Below, piece after piece: positions 25,998 to 34,768 of a DNA stretch of 64,000 nt. Both the position numbers and the translations under genes were made by a program. The notes under the pieces were generated by a model. The model searched no databases and was not told where the DNA came from. It saw nothing but the letters and a program-made list of their open reading frames with translations. Source of the stretch: Competibacter sp963695105. Its GTDB lineage: Bacteria; Pseudomonadota; Gammaproteobacteria; Competibacterales; Competibacteraceae. Every line of letters starts with the position of its first letter. Within the stretch, counting starts at the first letter, position 1. The DNA is taken from the NCBI GenBank assembly GCA_963695105.1, contig CAVOGC010000014.1, forward strand, positions 1 to 64,000, read 5' to 3'.

Positions 25998-27447
25998 TCA
26001 AGTCATCCTCGAACATCCGCAAGGTGGGTCCGCTCACCAGGTCGCCACGGCTTTCCAGGGAGCGGGCCACCGCCTTCCCCAGGCTTTCGAATATCAACCC
26101 ATAGACCACGGCGTGCAACATGCCGCCCACCACCGTACCCATCCCCGGAAACGCCTTGAACACGTTGCCGACCAGCGCCAGCAGCAGGTTGAGGCTGCGC
26201 TTGATCTGATTGCCGGCCAGATCCAGGAAGCGTTGCATGTCGACCTCGCGCGCCGGCACTTCGTACAGCGCGCACAACTCCTTGAGCAGATGGATGCCCA
26301 GATAGCCCTGGATCAGCACGTCGGTCCCCGGCCCGACCGCCGCCAGCGCGCCAAACACCGCCTTGCGGGAATAGCCCTGGACGATCTCCCCGGCCCGCTT
26401 GCGTCGGTATTCGGCGACCGCCTCATCCAGCTTCTGTTGGACCAGCACGAACACCGCGGTATCGCGCAAGCCGTCCAGAACTTGCGGGTCGGTGTCGAGA
26501 TAGCGCTGCAAGGCGCGACGCAGATCCTCGACCCGCGGCTTGCGCTCGCGCAGGGTGGTCTCCTCGCGGCCATCGTGATAAATGCGAGTGACTTCTTCCA
26601 CGCCACCGCACTGCACCGGCGCCACTTCCACCCCCTCGCCCACCCGCTCGATCAAGCGCTCGCGCACCAAATCCAGTTCCTGGCCAATGAAACGATCGAT
26701 CTTGTTCAACGCCAAAATCACCGGGCTGCCCAGATCCACCAGCGTCCGCAGCGCCTGATCCTGGTCGCGGGTCAGGTCGCCCTCGCAGACGTAGATCACT
26801 ACATGGGCGCGCAGCGCTTCGTCGCGGGCTTCCCGGTCGAGCGTACCGTCCGCTTCGTTCAGACCGGGCAGATCGGCCAGAATCAGCCGATCCTCGGCCG
26901 GGCTGGTCCAAGTGTAATAGGTGACCTCCCGGGTGGTGCCGCCGCGCACGTCGACCGCAACGTCGGTGCCCGGCAGCAAGGCGCGGATCATCGAGGATTT
27001 CCCGGTGCTGATCTCGCCGAACACCGCCACGATAATCTCGCCCGCCGCCCGCCGTCGCTGCAATTCTTCCAACTCGCGGCGGATGGCGTCCACCGGTACG
27101 CCGGCGGCGTCGCGCACGTCCAGTTCCTTGATCAGGGTCTCTTCGTCCGGCGGCTTGGCGGGGGCGACCGGGCGGGATTTGCCGGCTGGCCGACCCAGCC
27201 GCAACACCCGCCAGACCAGGTAGGCTCCACCCCCGCTCAACAGGCCCAGAATCAGCAGATAGATCACCCAAAACGTGGTGGGCGCCCGCTGCAGGCGATC
27301 CCATACCGACAGTCCGAGATCGGTGATGTACAGCACCAGGACCAGCAGCACCGCAACGCCAACGCTGGCGCCGACGGCCAACAGCAGGCGGACCGGCAGC
27401 CAGGCCCGGGCGGCCGGCGACAGCGACGATTTAAGCGACGGCGACAT
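25906..27447 (-). CDS. Membrane-anchored GTPase with DUF697-like C-terminus
   Basis: From MSPSLKSSL (ATG at 27447) the protein has about 513 residues. Two transmembrane helices (about 19-41 and 58-79) precede a GTPase domain: G1 GEISTGKSS near 144-152, G3 LADLPGLNE, G4 LNKIDRF. A DUF697-like helical C-terminus follows (GPGTDVLIQGYLGIHLLKEL). The N-terminal anchor distinguishes it from its downstream partner. The start overlaps the thioesterase 3' end by 17 bp and its 3' end overlaps the next GTPase. An alternative upstream start (to 27519) lies within the thioesterase gene and is less likely. Confidence 0.82.
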   Translation of the reverse strand: MSPSLKSSLSPAARAWLPVRLLLAVGASVGVAVLLVLVLYITDLGLSVWDRLQRAPTTFWVIYLLILGLLSGGGAYLVWRVLRLGRPAGKSRPVAPAKPPDEETLIKELDVRDAAGVPVDAIRRELEELQRRRAAGEIIVAVFGEISTGKSSMIRALLPGTDVAVDVRGGTTREVTYYTWTSPAEDRLILADLPGLNEADGTLDREARDEALRAHVVIYVCEGDLTRDQDQALRTLVDLGSPVILALNKIDRFIGQELDLVRERLIERVGEGVEVAPVQCGGVEEVTRIYHDGREETTLRERKPRVEDLRRALQRYLDTDPQVLDGLRDTAVFVLVQQKLDEAVAEYRRKRAGEIVQGYSRKAVFGALAAVGPGTDVLIQGYLGIHLLKELCALYEVPAREVDMQRFLDLAGNQIKRSLNLLLALVGNVFKAFPGMGTVVGGMLHAVVYGLIFESLGKAVARSLESRGDLVSGPTLRMFEDDLSENLEARAKRLAQLVWTRQRGDEGAGTATG

Positions 27448-27871
27448 CGTGCGGGAACAGATCGAGGAAGGGTTGCGGCACGGCTTGAACCGCGCGTCTC
27501 TGGTAGTCGAAGAACACAATTCCGGTCTTGGCTCGCGCCACTTCGCGCCCGCTGGTCCGCTCGGTCACCCGGTAGACAAAATCGCAGCCATACTTGTTGA
27601 AGTCGACCACCGTCACCGCGATGCCCAGCCTCTCGCCGGGAAAAGCCTCGGATTTATAGAGGACAACGCTGTCGGCCACGACCAGGCCGAGGCCGAAGAT
27701 ATCCAGTTCGCCCAGTCCGTATTGCGCCAGGAACCGCGCCCGCGCTTCCTGCAACAGGCCCAGCAGGGCATCGTTGCCCACATGCCCGGCATAATTGATA
27801 TCGGTGACCCGCACCCGCAACTCGGTGGCAAACGGAAAATCCGCCGGCAGGTCCAATTTGATTCGCGCCAT
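27431..27871 (-). CDS. Acyl-CoA thioesterase, hotdog fold (4HBT/YbgC-like)
   Basis: This 146-residue hotdog protein carries RVRVTDINYAGHVGNDALLG (Asp-containing active-site loop of 4HBT enzymes), EARARFLAQYG and FVYRVTERTSGREVARAKTG. It likely hydrolyses acyl-CoA thioesters in the cytoplasm. First gene of a three-gene overlapping unit with the two GTPases, so the link may be functional or merely transcriptional. Confidence 0.87.
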   Translation of the reverse strand: MARIKLDLPADFPFATELRVRVTDINYAGHVGNDALLGLLQEARARFLAQYGLGELDIFGLGLVVADSVVLYKSEAFPGERLGIAVTVVDFNKYGCDFVYRVTERTSGREVARAKTGIVFFDYQRRAVQAVPQPFLDLFPHDVAVA

Positions 27872-28014
27872 GCGCCGCCTCGACCTTAATGAAAAATCCG
27901 CTTTTCAACTAAAATGTTATGTAAGCCGCCGCACCAGAGAACGGCGTTCGCGACAACGATTGTAAACGATTATGAAGCAAAATCGGACCGCGCACCCCGA
28001 TCGGGAGCGTGTAA

Positions 28015-28119
28015 CGCCAGCGGGCGAAACAGGAATATCAAAGGGTGGAACAGGAACGCCAGTGGGCCGAACGCCTGGCGGCTCAAGTGTGGAAACTGGG
28101 CGTCGAGCCGGAAGAGTGA
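28015..28119 (+). pseudogene. C-terminal remnant of an Uma2-type (DUF820) endonuclease gene
   Basis: The frame reads RQRAKQEYQRVEQERQWAER and ends KLGVEPEE before TGA at 28117. This is the Gln/Glu/Arg-rich coiled tail followed by the L(G)(I/V)(E/D)P(E/D)E ending found in Uma2 family putative endonucleases. A stop directly upstream (28012) and the missing nuclease domain show it is a fragment. It lies beside a toxin-antitoxin module, a common graveyard position. Confidence 0.5.
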
Positions 28120-28123
28120 AAGC

Positions 28124-28525
28124 TCATAACCGTGCGTCGTGTCTGGCCAAATCCGTTGGCCATTCCAGGATTCTCCGATCAGCGGTCACCAACAGCGCGC
28201 CGGTAATTATCGTGCTCGCCACGATAAAGCGGTCGGCGGGATCTTGATGCAAGCCTTCAAGCCGCGTTGAGAGCAGCGCGATACGTCCATCGACGGCGAT
28301 TTCCCTGATCCCCGCCTGTAACAAATCCGCGCGCCAACCGTCCACCGCGACGGGTAGCGCGATACGCCCCCGCCGCGCCAACAGCGCCGACTCCCAAAAA
28401 CTGATGGCACTAATGGCGACGACATCCGTGCGCCATGTCTGCTCGATCAATTGCCGGGTTTGCGGCCCCAAAGTCTCATCATTCCGATCCATCCAGAGGA
28501 GGGCGTGGGTATCGAGGATGATCAT
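28124..28525 (-). CDS. vapC: PIN-domain toxin, VapC-like
   Basis: This 133-residue PIN domain starts MIILDTHALLWMDRND (Asp5), with ISAISFWESALLARRGRI (Glu) and LHQDPADRFIVASTIITGAL (Asp pair), the type II toxin subgroup usually paired with Phd/YefM antitoxins. It would act as a ribonuclease when unbound. Its ATG overlaps the antitoxin stop by four bases. Confidence 0.9.
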   Translation of the reverse strand: MIILDTHALLWMDRNDETLGPQTRQLIEQTWRTDVVAISAISFWESALLARRGRIALPVAVDGWRADLLQAGIREIAVDGRIALLSTRLEGLHQDPADRFIVASTIITGALLVTADRRILEWPTDLARHDARL

Positions 28526-28752
28526 TCAAGCGCTTTCCAGGCATCTTCCGCAACGGGATCCAGAACATCGCCCATGATCCACAGGCCCGGATGCAATCCA
28601 AAGGGCGAATCCGCCTTTCCGCCGGAATAAGGGCGGAGTTCGGCAATGGGCTTACCGTTCTTGGTAATCACAAGCACTTCGCCGTTATTCGCGACCTCAT
28701 CCATCAACCCGAGGCACTTGGCCTTGAATTCGGACGCTTGAATGGTTGGCAT
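28522..28752 (-). CDS. Phd/YefM family antitoxin
   Basis: This 76-residue antitoxin has the Phd fold: MPTIQASEFKAKCLGLMDEV and EVLVITKNGKPIAELRPY bind DNA and dimerise, and the acidic tail (LDPVAEDAWKALE) should wrap the PIN toxin. It is transcribed from a near-consensus promoter at 28788-28816 that contains repeated ATGACCA boxes, so autoregulation is expected. Confidence 0.9.
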   Translation of the reverse strand: MPTIQASEFKAKCLGLMDEVANNGEVLVITKNGKPIAELRPYSGGKADSPFGLHPGLWIMGDVLDPVAEDAWKALE

Positions 28753-29058
28753 GTCAAACCTCTATCAATTAATTGGTCATATTTTTGACTATAGACACTA
28801 AACTGGTCATTGTCAATGCGGCTGTCGCTCCAATAAGCGATCATGGAAAAAAACGGACCGCCACTCGACCACCAACAGCGGCGAGTTTCACCAATCGCTA
28901 CAATTTCAAGCAGCGACCAGCGAGGCGTGGCGGGCGTTCCGCGGGAAGGCCGGGAACAGGGATTCGCGAGGATGCAGTCGAACCCTGCGATTGCGGCGGT
29001 GGCGAGAGCGCCGGAATAACAAGACCTTTCAATCTGGCATTGGCGGAGGAACCCCTGG
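28753..29058 (-). promoter_or_regulatory. phd-vapC promoter with repeated ATGACCA boxes; rest of gap featureless
   Basis: On the reverse strand TTGACA (28811-28816) and TATAGT (28788-28793) are exactly 17 bp apart, giving a start about 30 bp before the antitoxin ATG. ATGACCA occurs twice, at 28804-28810 inside the spacer and at 28774-28780 downstream of the -10 box, 30 bp apart (three helical turns). This is consistent with cooperative binding by the Phd-type antitoxin. The remaining bases to 29058 hold no recognised gene; GGAGG near 29047 is the likely ribosome binding site of the next forward gene. Confidence 0.65.
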
Positions 29059-32000
29059 ATGCCGCACGATTCTGACCAAGGCGATCGAGGCGGACACCCT
29101 CACCGAACGCGCGCGGCGCGCGCCGGGCGTTCCCCCGCGCCGGCGCCGGCCAAGCTGGCGCGGCCCCGCCTGCACCTTGTCGCCGAGCGCGAACGTCTGC
29201 TCTCGCTGCTCGATGCACGATGCCAATACCCGCTGGTCTGGATCGCCGGGCCGCCCGGCGCCGGGAAAACCACGCTGGTCGCGAGCTACCTGCACACGCG
29301 CAAGCTGCCGGGCCTCTGGTATCAGGTCGACGCGGGCGACGGCGATCCGGCCACGCTGTTTTACTACCTGCGTCAGACGCTCACTGCCCCTCGTCACGCC
29401 CGCCTGCCGCTGTTCACCCCGGAATATCTGCCCGATTTGCCCGGCTTCGCCCGCCGATTCTTCCGCGAACTGTTCGCCCGGCTGCCGCGGCCGGCGTTCC
29501 TTGTGCTGGACAATTTCCACGAAGCGTCAGAGGGCGCGCCGTTTCGGGTCGTCTGGCGCGAGGCCCCGGCGCAGATCCCGGAAGGCGTCAATCTCCTGAT
29601 CGTCAGCCGCCTGGAGCCGCCCACCGAGTGGGCTCGCCTGCAAGTCAACGGACTCCTGGCCGTGGTGGACGCGCAAGACTTGCGCCTGACCCTGGAAGAA
29701 ACCCGGACGATCATGGCGCTTCGCGCGCCCCTGCCGGAAACCGCCGTACCGGCCCTGCACGAGCAATCCAGAGGCTGGGCCGCGGGGCTCACGCTGCTGC
29801 TGGAGCACGTCCGCAAAACCGGCATCCCGACCGATGCTCCGAACCAGACCTCCCCGCAGGCGCTGTTCGACTACTTCGCGACCGAAATTTTCGCCAGCGC
29901 GGGCGAAGAAGTCAGGAATCTCTGGCTGCGCACGGCCTATTTACCGCGCTTCACCGCGCAGACGGCCCGGGCGCTGAGCGGGTGCGAACACGCCGATGGG
30001 CTGCTCGACGCGCTCTCCCGTCAAGGCTATTTGGTCGAACGGCGTAGCACGTCGGCGACCGTTTATCAGTATCACGCCCTGTTCCGGTCCTTCCTGCGGC
30101 ATCAAGTCGAAAGCTACCCGCCACCCGAACGCCGGGATCTGATCCTTGCCTCGGCTCGGGCGCTCGCCGTCCAGGGCGAACCCGAAGCGGCATTTACCCT
30201 GTTTTCCGAAAGCGCGGACTGGGACGCGGCCGGCGGACTGATTCTGGCGCACGCCCCCGACCTGTTCGGCCAGGGCCGCTGGCGGACGCTGCAAGGATGG
30301 CTCGATGCCTTGCCGCGCGCGACGGTCGAGGCCACGCCCTGGCTGCTGTTCTGGTTCGGCGCCTGCCAGGCTCAGACCGTTCCCGGCAGTGGCCGCGCGA
30401 CGCTGGAACGGGCCTACGCCCGTTTCCGCGCGGTCGAGGACGTGGTCGGCCAGGCTCTGAGCGCCTGTGCGGTACTGGAAAGCCATTACGTGGAATGGGG
30501 CAATTTCGCTCATCGCGAAAAATGGATCGACGCGCTCGAACACCTGCTGGGGCAAAACCCCGACTTTCCCTCTCCCAACATCGAACTGCGCGTCTGGTCT
30601 GGCCTGCTGCTGGCGCTATCGTATCTCAGGCCACAGCATCCGCTGGCGCCCGTCAGCGCCGAACGAGTTTGGCAACTGTGCCGCCTGGAGCTGCCGGTGG
30701 GCGAAAGACTGATGGCCGCCACCTGGCTGCTGTTCTACCTCTCGACCATGGAAGACGTCGAACGCGCCCGCGCCGCCGCCATCGAATTCGCGCCGCTGGC
30801 CCTTTCCGCCGAGACGCCACCACTCCAGAAGGCGGCCTGGAACTGGTCGCTCCTGACGCACTACACGAATTTGGCGGACTTTGCGCGATGGCGGCAGGAA
30901 AACCTGGACGTGCAGGCCCTGGTGACGGAAGCCGGCTTGGGCTATATGCTGAGGGCGCTGAGGCTATTCGAAGCCTGGGCGTTGCTCGGGAGCGGCGACC
31001 TCGCGGCAGCCGCCGCGCTTCTGGACAAGCTGGCCAACGAAATCGACCGCGCTCGATCCAATGATATCGCCCTCTATCAATTTCTCCTGTCCTGGCTCGC
31101 GCTGTTGCGGGAGCGCCCGCGCACGGCGCTGGAGCATGCCCGGAAATCGGTGGAGATCGTCCGGGAACTGGCCAGCGTCGGTCCGGTGATTTGCGCCCTT
31201 GGCGCCTATTCCCGCGCCCTCGCCGAATGCGGCGAAACCGGGAAGGCGGTTGCGGTCGCCAAGGAGGCGACGGCCTGGGTGAGCGCCCCGGGCAGCGGCG
31301 CCTTGCGCTTCAACGCCCTGTTGTTCGAAGCCGATGCCTTGCGCCTGCATGGCCAGCACGAAGAGTCCCTGACGGTTCTGGCCGAGGCTTTCGCCACCGG
31401 ATGCCGGGGTGGTTTGCTCGGTTGCCCCCTCTGGCTGCCGAAGATGATGGCGCGGTTGTGCGCGGACGCATTGGCCGTCGGCATCGAAACCGAATACGTC
31501 GAACTGCTCATTCACAAGCGAGGACTTGTGGCGCCGGGGGCCGACGTCGAGCGGTGGCCGTGGCCGGTGCGGGTCTACACCCTCGGACGGTTTGCCCTGG
31601 TGCTGGACGGCCAGCCGCTCAAAGCGTCCGGCAAGCCGCAGCATCGCCCGCTGGAATTGCTCAAGGCGCTGGTCGCCCTGGGCGGGCGGGAGGTGCACGG
31701 CGAGGCATTGCTCGAAGCGCTATGGCCAGATGCCTCGGGTCCCGGCGCACAAAAGACCCTGCAAATCACGATACGGCGGTTGCGCGAGTTGCTCGGCGGC
31801 GCCGAGACACTGCGGGTGCACGACGGCAAGCTGACCCTGGACGCCGGTCGCTGCTGGGTCGATGTCTGGGCGCTGGAGCGGATGCTGAACCGAGCCAGGG
31901 ATGCGCTGGCTCATGGCGTTTGGGACGGCGCCGGCCAGCGCGTGCTGGCCGAGGCGCAGCGACTCTATCAGGGGCACTTTCTTGTCGGCGAGCCCGACCA

Positions 32001-32310
32001 GCCCTGGCTCATCGGCCGACGCGAACGCTTGCGCGAGCGCCTGCTCCGCGTGCTGGACAAAGCCGGCCTGCAACTGGAACGGGCGCGCCGCTTTGCCGAA
32101 GCGCAGGCGCTGTACGAACAGGCCGTGGATGTCGAACCGCTGGCCGAGGAACTGTACCGCCGGCTCATGGTTTGCTTGTCCGCCCAGGGCCGCCGCGCCG
32201 AGGCGATGGAGGTTTACCGCCGCTGCCGCCGGCAGTTGTCCGTCTTGCTGGGCATCCCCACCGCCGCCGCGACCGATGCGCTCTATCGGAGCCTTGCCAG
32301 TGGCAAATAA
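29059..32310 (+). CDS. Large AAA-type transcriptional regulator with C-terminal BTAD (SARP-like) module
   Basis: This 1083-residue protein has a P-loop WIAGPPGAGKTT near residues 61-72 and ATPase features like MalT/STAND regulators (LVLDNFHEASEG Walker B, LLIVSRLEPPTEW). A helical-repeat middle (about 350-820) follows. The C-terminal OmpR-type winged helix (VRVYTLGRFALVLDG, HRPLELLKALVALGG) is followed by a bacterial transcriptional activation domain to the end. Signal unknown. The start is uncertain: ATG at 29059 has GGAGG 8-12 bases upstream. Its last 78 codons are duplicated in a fragment at 33155-33388. Confidence 0.85.
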   Translation: MPHDSDQGDRGGHPHRTRAARAGRSPAPAPAKLARPRLHLVAERERLLSLLDARCQYPLVWIAGPPGAGKTTLVASYLHTRKLPGLWYQVDAGDGDPATLFYYLRQTLTAPRHARLPLFTPEYLPDLPGFARRFFRELFARLPRPAFLVLDNFHEASEGAPFRVVWREAPAQIPEGVNLLIVSRLEPPTEWARLQVNGLLAVVDAQDLRLTLEETRTIMALRAPLPETAVPALHEQSRGWAAGLTLLLEHVRKTGIPTDAPNQTSPQALFDYFATEIFASAGEEVRNLWLRTAYLPRFTAQTARALSGCEHADGLLDALSRQGYLVERRSTSATVYQYHALFRSFLRHQVESYPPPERRDLILASARALAVQGEPEAAFTLFSESADWDAAGGLILAHAPDLFGQGRWRTLQGWLDALPRATVEATPWLLFWFGACQAQTVPGSGRATLERAYARFRAVEDVVGQALSACAVLESHYVEWGNFAHREKWIDALEHLLGQNPDFPSPNIELRVWSGLLLALSYLRPQHPLAPVSAERVWQLCRLELPVGERLMAATWLLFYLSTMEDVERARAAAIEFAPLALSAETPPLQKAAWNWSLLTHYTNLADFARWRQENLDVQALVTEAGLGYMLRALRLFEAWALLGSGDLAAAAALLDKLANEIDRARSNDIALYQFLLSWLALLRERPRTALEHARKSVEIVRELASVGPVICALGAYSRALAECGETGKAVAVAKEATAWVSAPGSGALRFNALLFEADALRLHGQHEESLTVLAEAFATGCRGGLLGCPLWLPKMMARLCADALAVGIETEYVELLIHKRGLVAPGADVERWPWPVRVYTLGRFALVLDGQPLKASGKPQHRPLELLKALVALGGREVHGEALLEALWPDASGPGAQKTLQITIRRLRELLGGAETLRVHDGKLTLDAGRCWVDVWALERMLNRARDALAHGVWDGAGQRVLAEAQRLYQGHFLVGEPDQPWLIGRRERLRERLLRVLDKAGLQLERARRFAEAQALYEQAVDVEPLAEELYRRLMVCLSAQGRRAEAMEVYRRCRRQLSVLLGIPTAAATDALYRSLASGK

Positions 32311-32411
32311 CGCTCGGCCCGGTCGCGCTTCGGCCTCGGCTTGCGGTCCTTTCATCTCGCCTCAGTCGCGCTTATCGCTTTCTTCATCCGCCGAAAAATA
32401 TTGAACGGATG

Positions 32412-32801
32412 CTACTCTCGCAAGCGCTGCTCGGCGGCCTGGGCCAAAAAGCCGCTTCGGGACAGGTGATGGGCAGCGGCATAGCGGTCGATGCGAACCA
32501 CCAACGATGCCGGCAACGACACATTCAACCGGACGCGACGTGGATTGATCCGCTCAAGATCGATGTCAGCCAGCAGCCACGTACCCCCGGTATAGGCCGG
32601 ATCGCGCGCCAGCACCTCCAGCGGGGTGGGCGGCGGAACATTGTCCGTCTCGCCCTCGAAATAAACCTCGACGGCCTCCTGGATCAAGCGCGGCAGGTCG
32701 GCCCAATCGTCGGCCGCCGAGAAACAGCCGGGGAAATCCGGGAACGTCACGCCGTGTGCGTGGTTCTCGTCGCCGGGATGAACATACACCGGATAAAGCA
32801 T
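32412..32801 (-). CDS. hicB: HicB-family antitoxin with C-terminal ribbon-helix-helix
   Basis: From ATG at 32801 (MLYPVYVHPGDENHAHGVTF) this 129-residue protein has the HicB fold (DFPGCFSAADDWADLPRLIQ). A C-terminal arm (RVRLNVSLPASLVVRIDRYA, SRSGFLAQAAEQRL) resembles the ribbon-helix-helix DNA-binding domain of long HicB proteins. It should bind HicA and repress the operon. It follows hicA by one base after the reconstructed hicA stop. Confidence 0.85.
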   Translation of the reverse strand: MLYPVYVHPGDENHAHGVTFPDFPGCFSAADDWADLPRLIQEAVEVYFEGETDNVPPPTPLEVLARDPAYTGGTWLLADIDLERINPRRVRLNVSLPASLVVRIDRYAAAHHLSRSGFLAQAAEQRLRE

Positions 32802-32802
32802 C

Positions 32803-32992
32803 TCAATCCCACTCCCAACCCGCCTGTCGGTAGATGTTGCGCTAAGGTACCGGGCGCGATGTCCTTGCGCGGATGCGGCACGACCACATAACCTGGCTTG
32901 CCGGGGTGTTTGAACTTGGCGTGGTCGCCTTTGCCGCCGACACGCACCCACCCCTCATGCTCCAGCCGTTTGATGATCGAAGCGCTATTCAT
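32803..32992 (-). pseudogene. hicA: HicA-family toxin, frameshifted near the C-terminus
   Basis: MNSASIIKRLEHEGWVRVGG starts at 32992 and continues through GDHAKFKHPGKPGYVVVPHP, the HicA dsRBD-like mRNA interferase with its catalytic His. After APGTL (about 32850) the expected ending RNIYRQAGWEWD reads in another frame and stops at 32803, just before the hicB ATG. One base indel explains it. Because most of the domain precedes the shift, residual function cannot be excluded; sequencing error is possible. Confidence 0.75.
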
Positions 32993-32994
32993 GG

Positions 32995-33010
32995 TGTGTA
33001 GTTTTACACA
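32995..33010. promoter_or_regulatory. Inverted repeat TGTGTA-N4-TACACA just upstream of hicA
   Basis: A perfect 6-bp inverted repeat with a GTTT spacer starts two bases before the hicA ATG. Its position in the leader makes it a candidate operator for the HicB ribbon-helix-helix domain, which typically binds short palindromes at its own promoter. Confidence 0.4.
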
Positions 33011-33019
33011 ACCCATTCC

Positions 33020-33151
33020 TTCTAACCAGTAGTCTGCCAAGGCATTGTTGCGGGAATCGCCGACGCCGCCTACCGTGGATTCGATCCCGACCTCGGCCAA
33101 GCTCTCGGTAGGACGGATCGAGGCGCGTTGCACCCCGCGATCCGAATGATG
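33020..33151 (-). pseudogene. Remnant of an IS3-family transposase (OrfB)
   Basis: The reverse frame reads PIHHSDRGVQRASIRPTESL, then LAEVGIESTVGGVGDSRNNA. These correspond to the IS3-family integrase core HHSDRGVQY...Y..RL...GI..S.GS.GDS.DNA, with the catalytic Asp in SDRG. Only about 44 codons remain, and the DN of GDSYDN has drifted to RN. It abuts the duplicated tail of the BTAD regulator within four bases, implicating a transposition event in that duplication. Confidence 0.75.
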
Positions 33152-33154
33152 GAT

Positions 33155-33388
33155 CGGTCTCGCCGCTTTCCCGAAGCGCAGGCGCTGTGCGAACAGGCCG
33201 TGGACGTCGAACCGTTGGCCGAGGAGCTGTACCGCCGGCTCATGCTCTGCCTGTCCGCCCAAGGCCGACGCGCCGAGGCGATGGAGGAGGTTTACCGCCG
33301 CTACCGCCGGCAGTTGCCCATCGTGCTGGGTATCGCCCCCGCCGCCGCGACCGAAACGCTCTACCGCAACCTGGCCCGCAACAAGTGA
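33155..33388 (+). pseudogene. Duplicated 3' tail of the BTAD regulator gene
   Basis: RSRRFPEAQALCEQAVDVEP and the following residues to the stop copy the last 78 codons of the gene ending at 32310, with about 85% identity and one inserted Glu codon (AMEEVYRR versus AMEVYRR). No start or upstream domain is present except a chance ATG at 33128. The hicBA pair and the IS3 remnant lie between the two copies. Confidence 0.85.
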
Positions 33389-33570
33389 GGCTTGCCCTAC
33401 TCGCGCTTCGGCTTTCGACCGAAGTCCCCTTTCTCATTCATCCCGACCAATTTTGTAATCCGTGGGCTATCTGTGGGCAACGAACTGTAAAGTTACTCCT
33501 ACCAGAGAAAGTAGGTGGGTAGTCCTGTAGAAAATAGCGATTGCTTGGTAATAAATCATAAAATTAGTAA

Positions 33571-33582
33571 GTTATCGATAAC
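33571..33582. promoter_or_regulatory. 12-bp palindrome GTTATCGATAAC upstream of the metallopeptidase genes
   Basis: A perfect palindrome lies 79 bp before the ATG at 33661 in an AT-rich gap (33389-33660) with no other gene. It could be an operator for the two following genes. No -10/-35 pair is convincing. Confidence 0.3.
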
Positions 33583-33660
33583 ACCATGGGGAATAGCCTC
33601 GTTGGGATGGCGATCACCATGAATCGAGCAATGCACTGATCAGCGAACAGAGGGGGATCA

Positions 33661-34659
33661 ATGTCAGTCGCATTCCGTGAAACGTGGAAATGGTCTGGCG
33701 TAGATGAGACCACACCAGACGGTCCGGCGATAGTTGTATCCATGGGCGGGTCGAACTTCGTCCAACTCGAAAATGGGGCTGATCTGGACGTGGGTCCGAA
33801 GAACAAGAAGTCCAAGAAAATCAAGATTACGGAGGTCGGCGCCTCCACTCGGGGATCGTTAGAGAAGCTAGAGAAGGTCAAGAAAGAGCAGATCACCCTG
33901 CGTTCGGAACTGAGGTTTAACTCGGGACGGCGCACATTCGAGATTCACGGTTTGCAGCCAGCAGGATACCGTGGCGAGGAAGTCCAAGCCATCAACACGA
34001 GTGAAAAGAACAAAGTAGAGGCCAAGCTGCGGGTCGTCGTACTCAAACCCAAACTCGTCACGGTTTCGATTCGCCCCGTCCAAGTCCGTAATTCGTCGGG
34101 CAAATTGGTCCACCACAGCAAGCTGCCATTCGACGCAAAAAAACTGATTGAGGAAATAAATTTAATTTTGACTCCGCAAACGGCAATCGTGCTGTCGCTG
34201 GGGCTGACGACTCCGGCCCCGGTGCTCGATGAAGCGTTGATCGCCAAACTTCTCGAACTGAAAACGGTCACCAAAGCGCCGCTGCCGGAAGTGGTTTCGG
34301 TGGACCGATTCAAGGGCGTGTTCAAAGATCTCCGCGCTCCCAAAGCCGATGTTACGATCTTCGCAGTCCAGAAGGTTGGGTCCGGACTCAACCAGAACGG
34401 TTCGGCCATCGAGAAGACCGGAACAATGGATTCGAACTTGAAGATCGGTTTTGTCGCGGACAATTCCGATCATTTCTTCTACGTGCGGACTATGGCGCAC
34501 GAGCTGGCGCACTTCTTGGGTCGCCGCCGCACGGATAATAACACGTATACAGGCTTCGACGACCTGTACACGGACGCCGACAAGCTGATGCACCAAGGCG
34601 GCTCCGGCTGGAAGATTCCGCTGGAACATTGCTTGAACTATTTCAATTCCGGGTATTAG
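33661..34659 (+). CDS. Putative zinc metallopeptidase with N-terminal beta domain, unknown family
   Basis: This 332-residue protein carries a zincin motif AHELAHFLGRRRTDN near residue 280, followed by KLMHQGGSGWKIPLEHCLNYF, which supplies a Met-turn-like segment and a possible further ligand. The first 110 residues (FRETWKWSGVDETTPDG and VVSMGGSNFVQLENG) are beta-rich and Ig-like. No signal peptide is visible. It is followed 109 bp later by another zincin gene, and both are less GC-rich than the core genome. A secreted or injected effector role is possible but unproven. Confidence 0.6.
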   Translation: MSVAFRETWKWSGVDETTPDGPAIVVSMGGSNFVQLENGADLDVGPKNKKSKKIKITEVGASTRGSLEKLEKVKKEQITLRSELRFNSGRRTFEIHGLQPAGYRGEEVQAINTSEKNKVEAKLRVVVLKPKLVTVSIRPVQVRNSSGKLVHHSKLPFDAKKLIEEINLILTPQTAIVLSLGLTTPAPVLDEALIAKLLELKTVTKAPLPEVVSVDRFKGVFKDLRAPKADVTIFAVQKVGSGLNQNGSAIEKTGTMDSNLKIGFVADNSDHFFYVRTMAHELAHFLGRRRTDNNTYTGFDDLYTDADKLMHQGGSGWKIPLEHCLNYFNSGY

Positions 34660-34768
34660 GCCGCAACGTGATTCGGCGGCTAATCTCAATTCACTGATGC
34701 AAGCCGAGCCGAGGCTACCTTCTCGACAGTTTCCTGGCCGGCGGTTACCATTAAATGGAGAATGGGAA

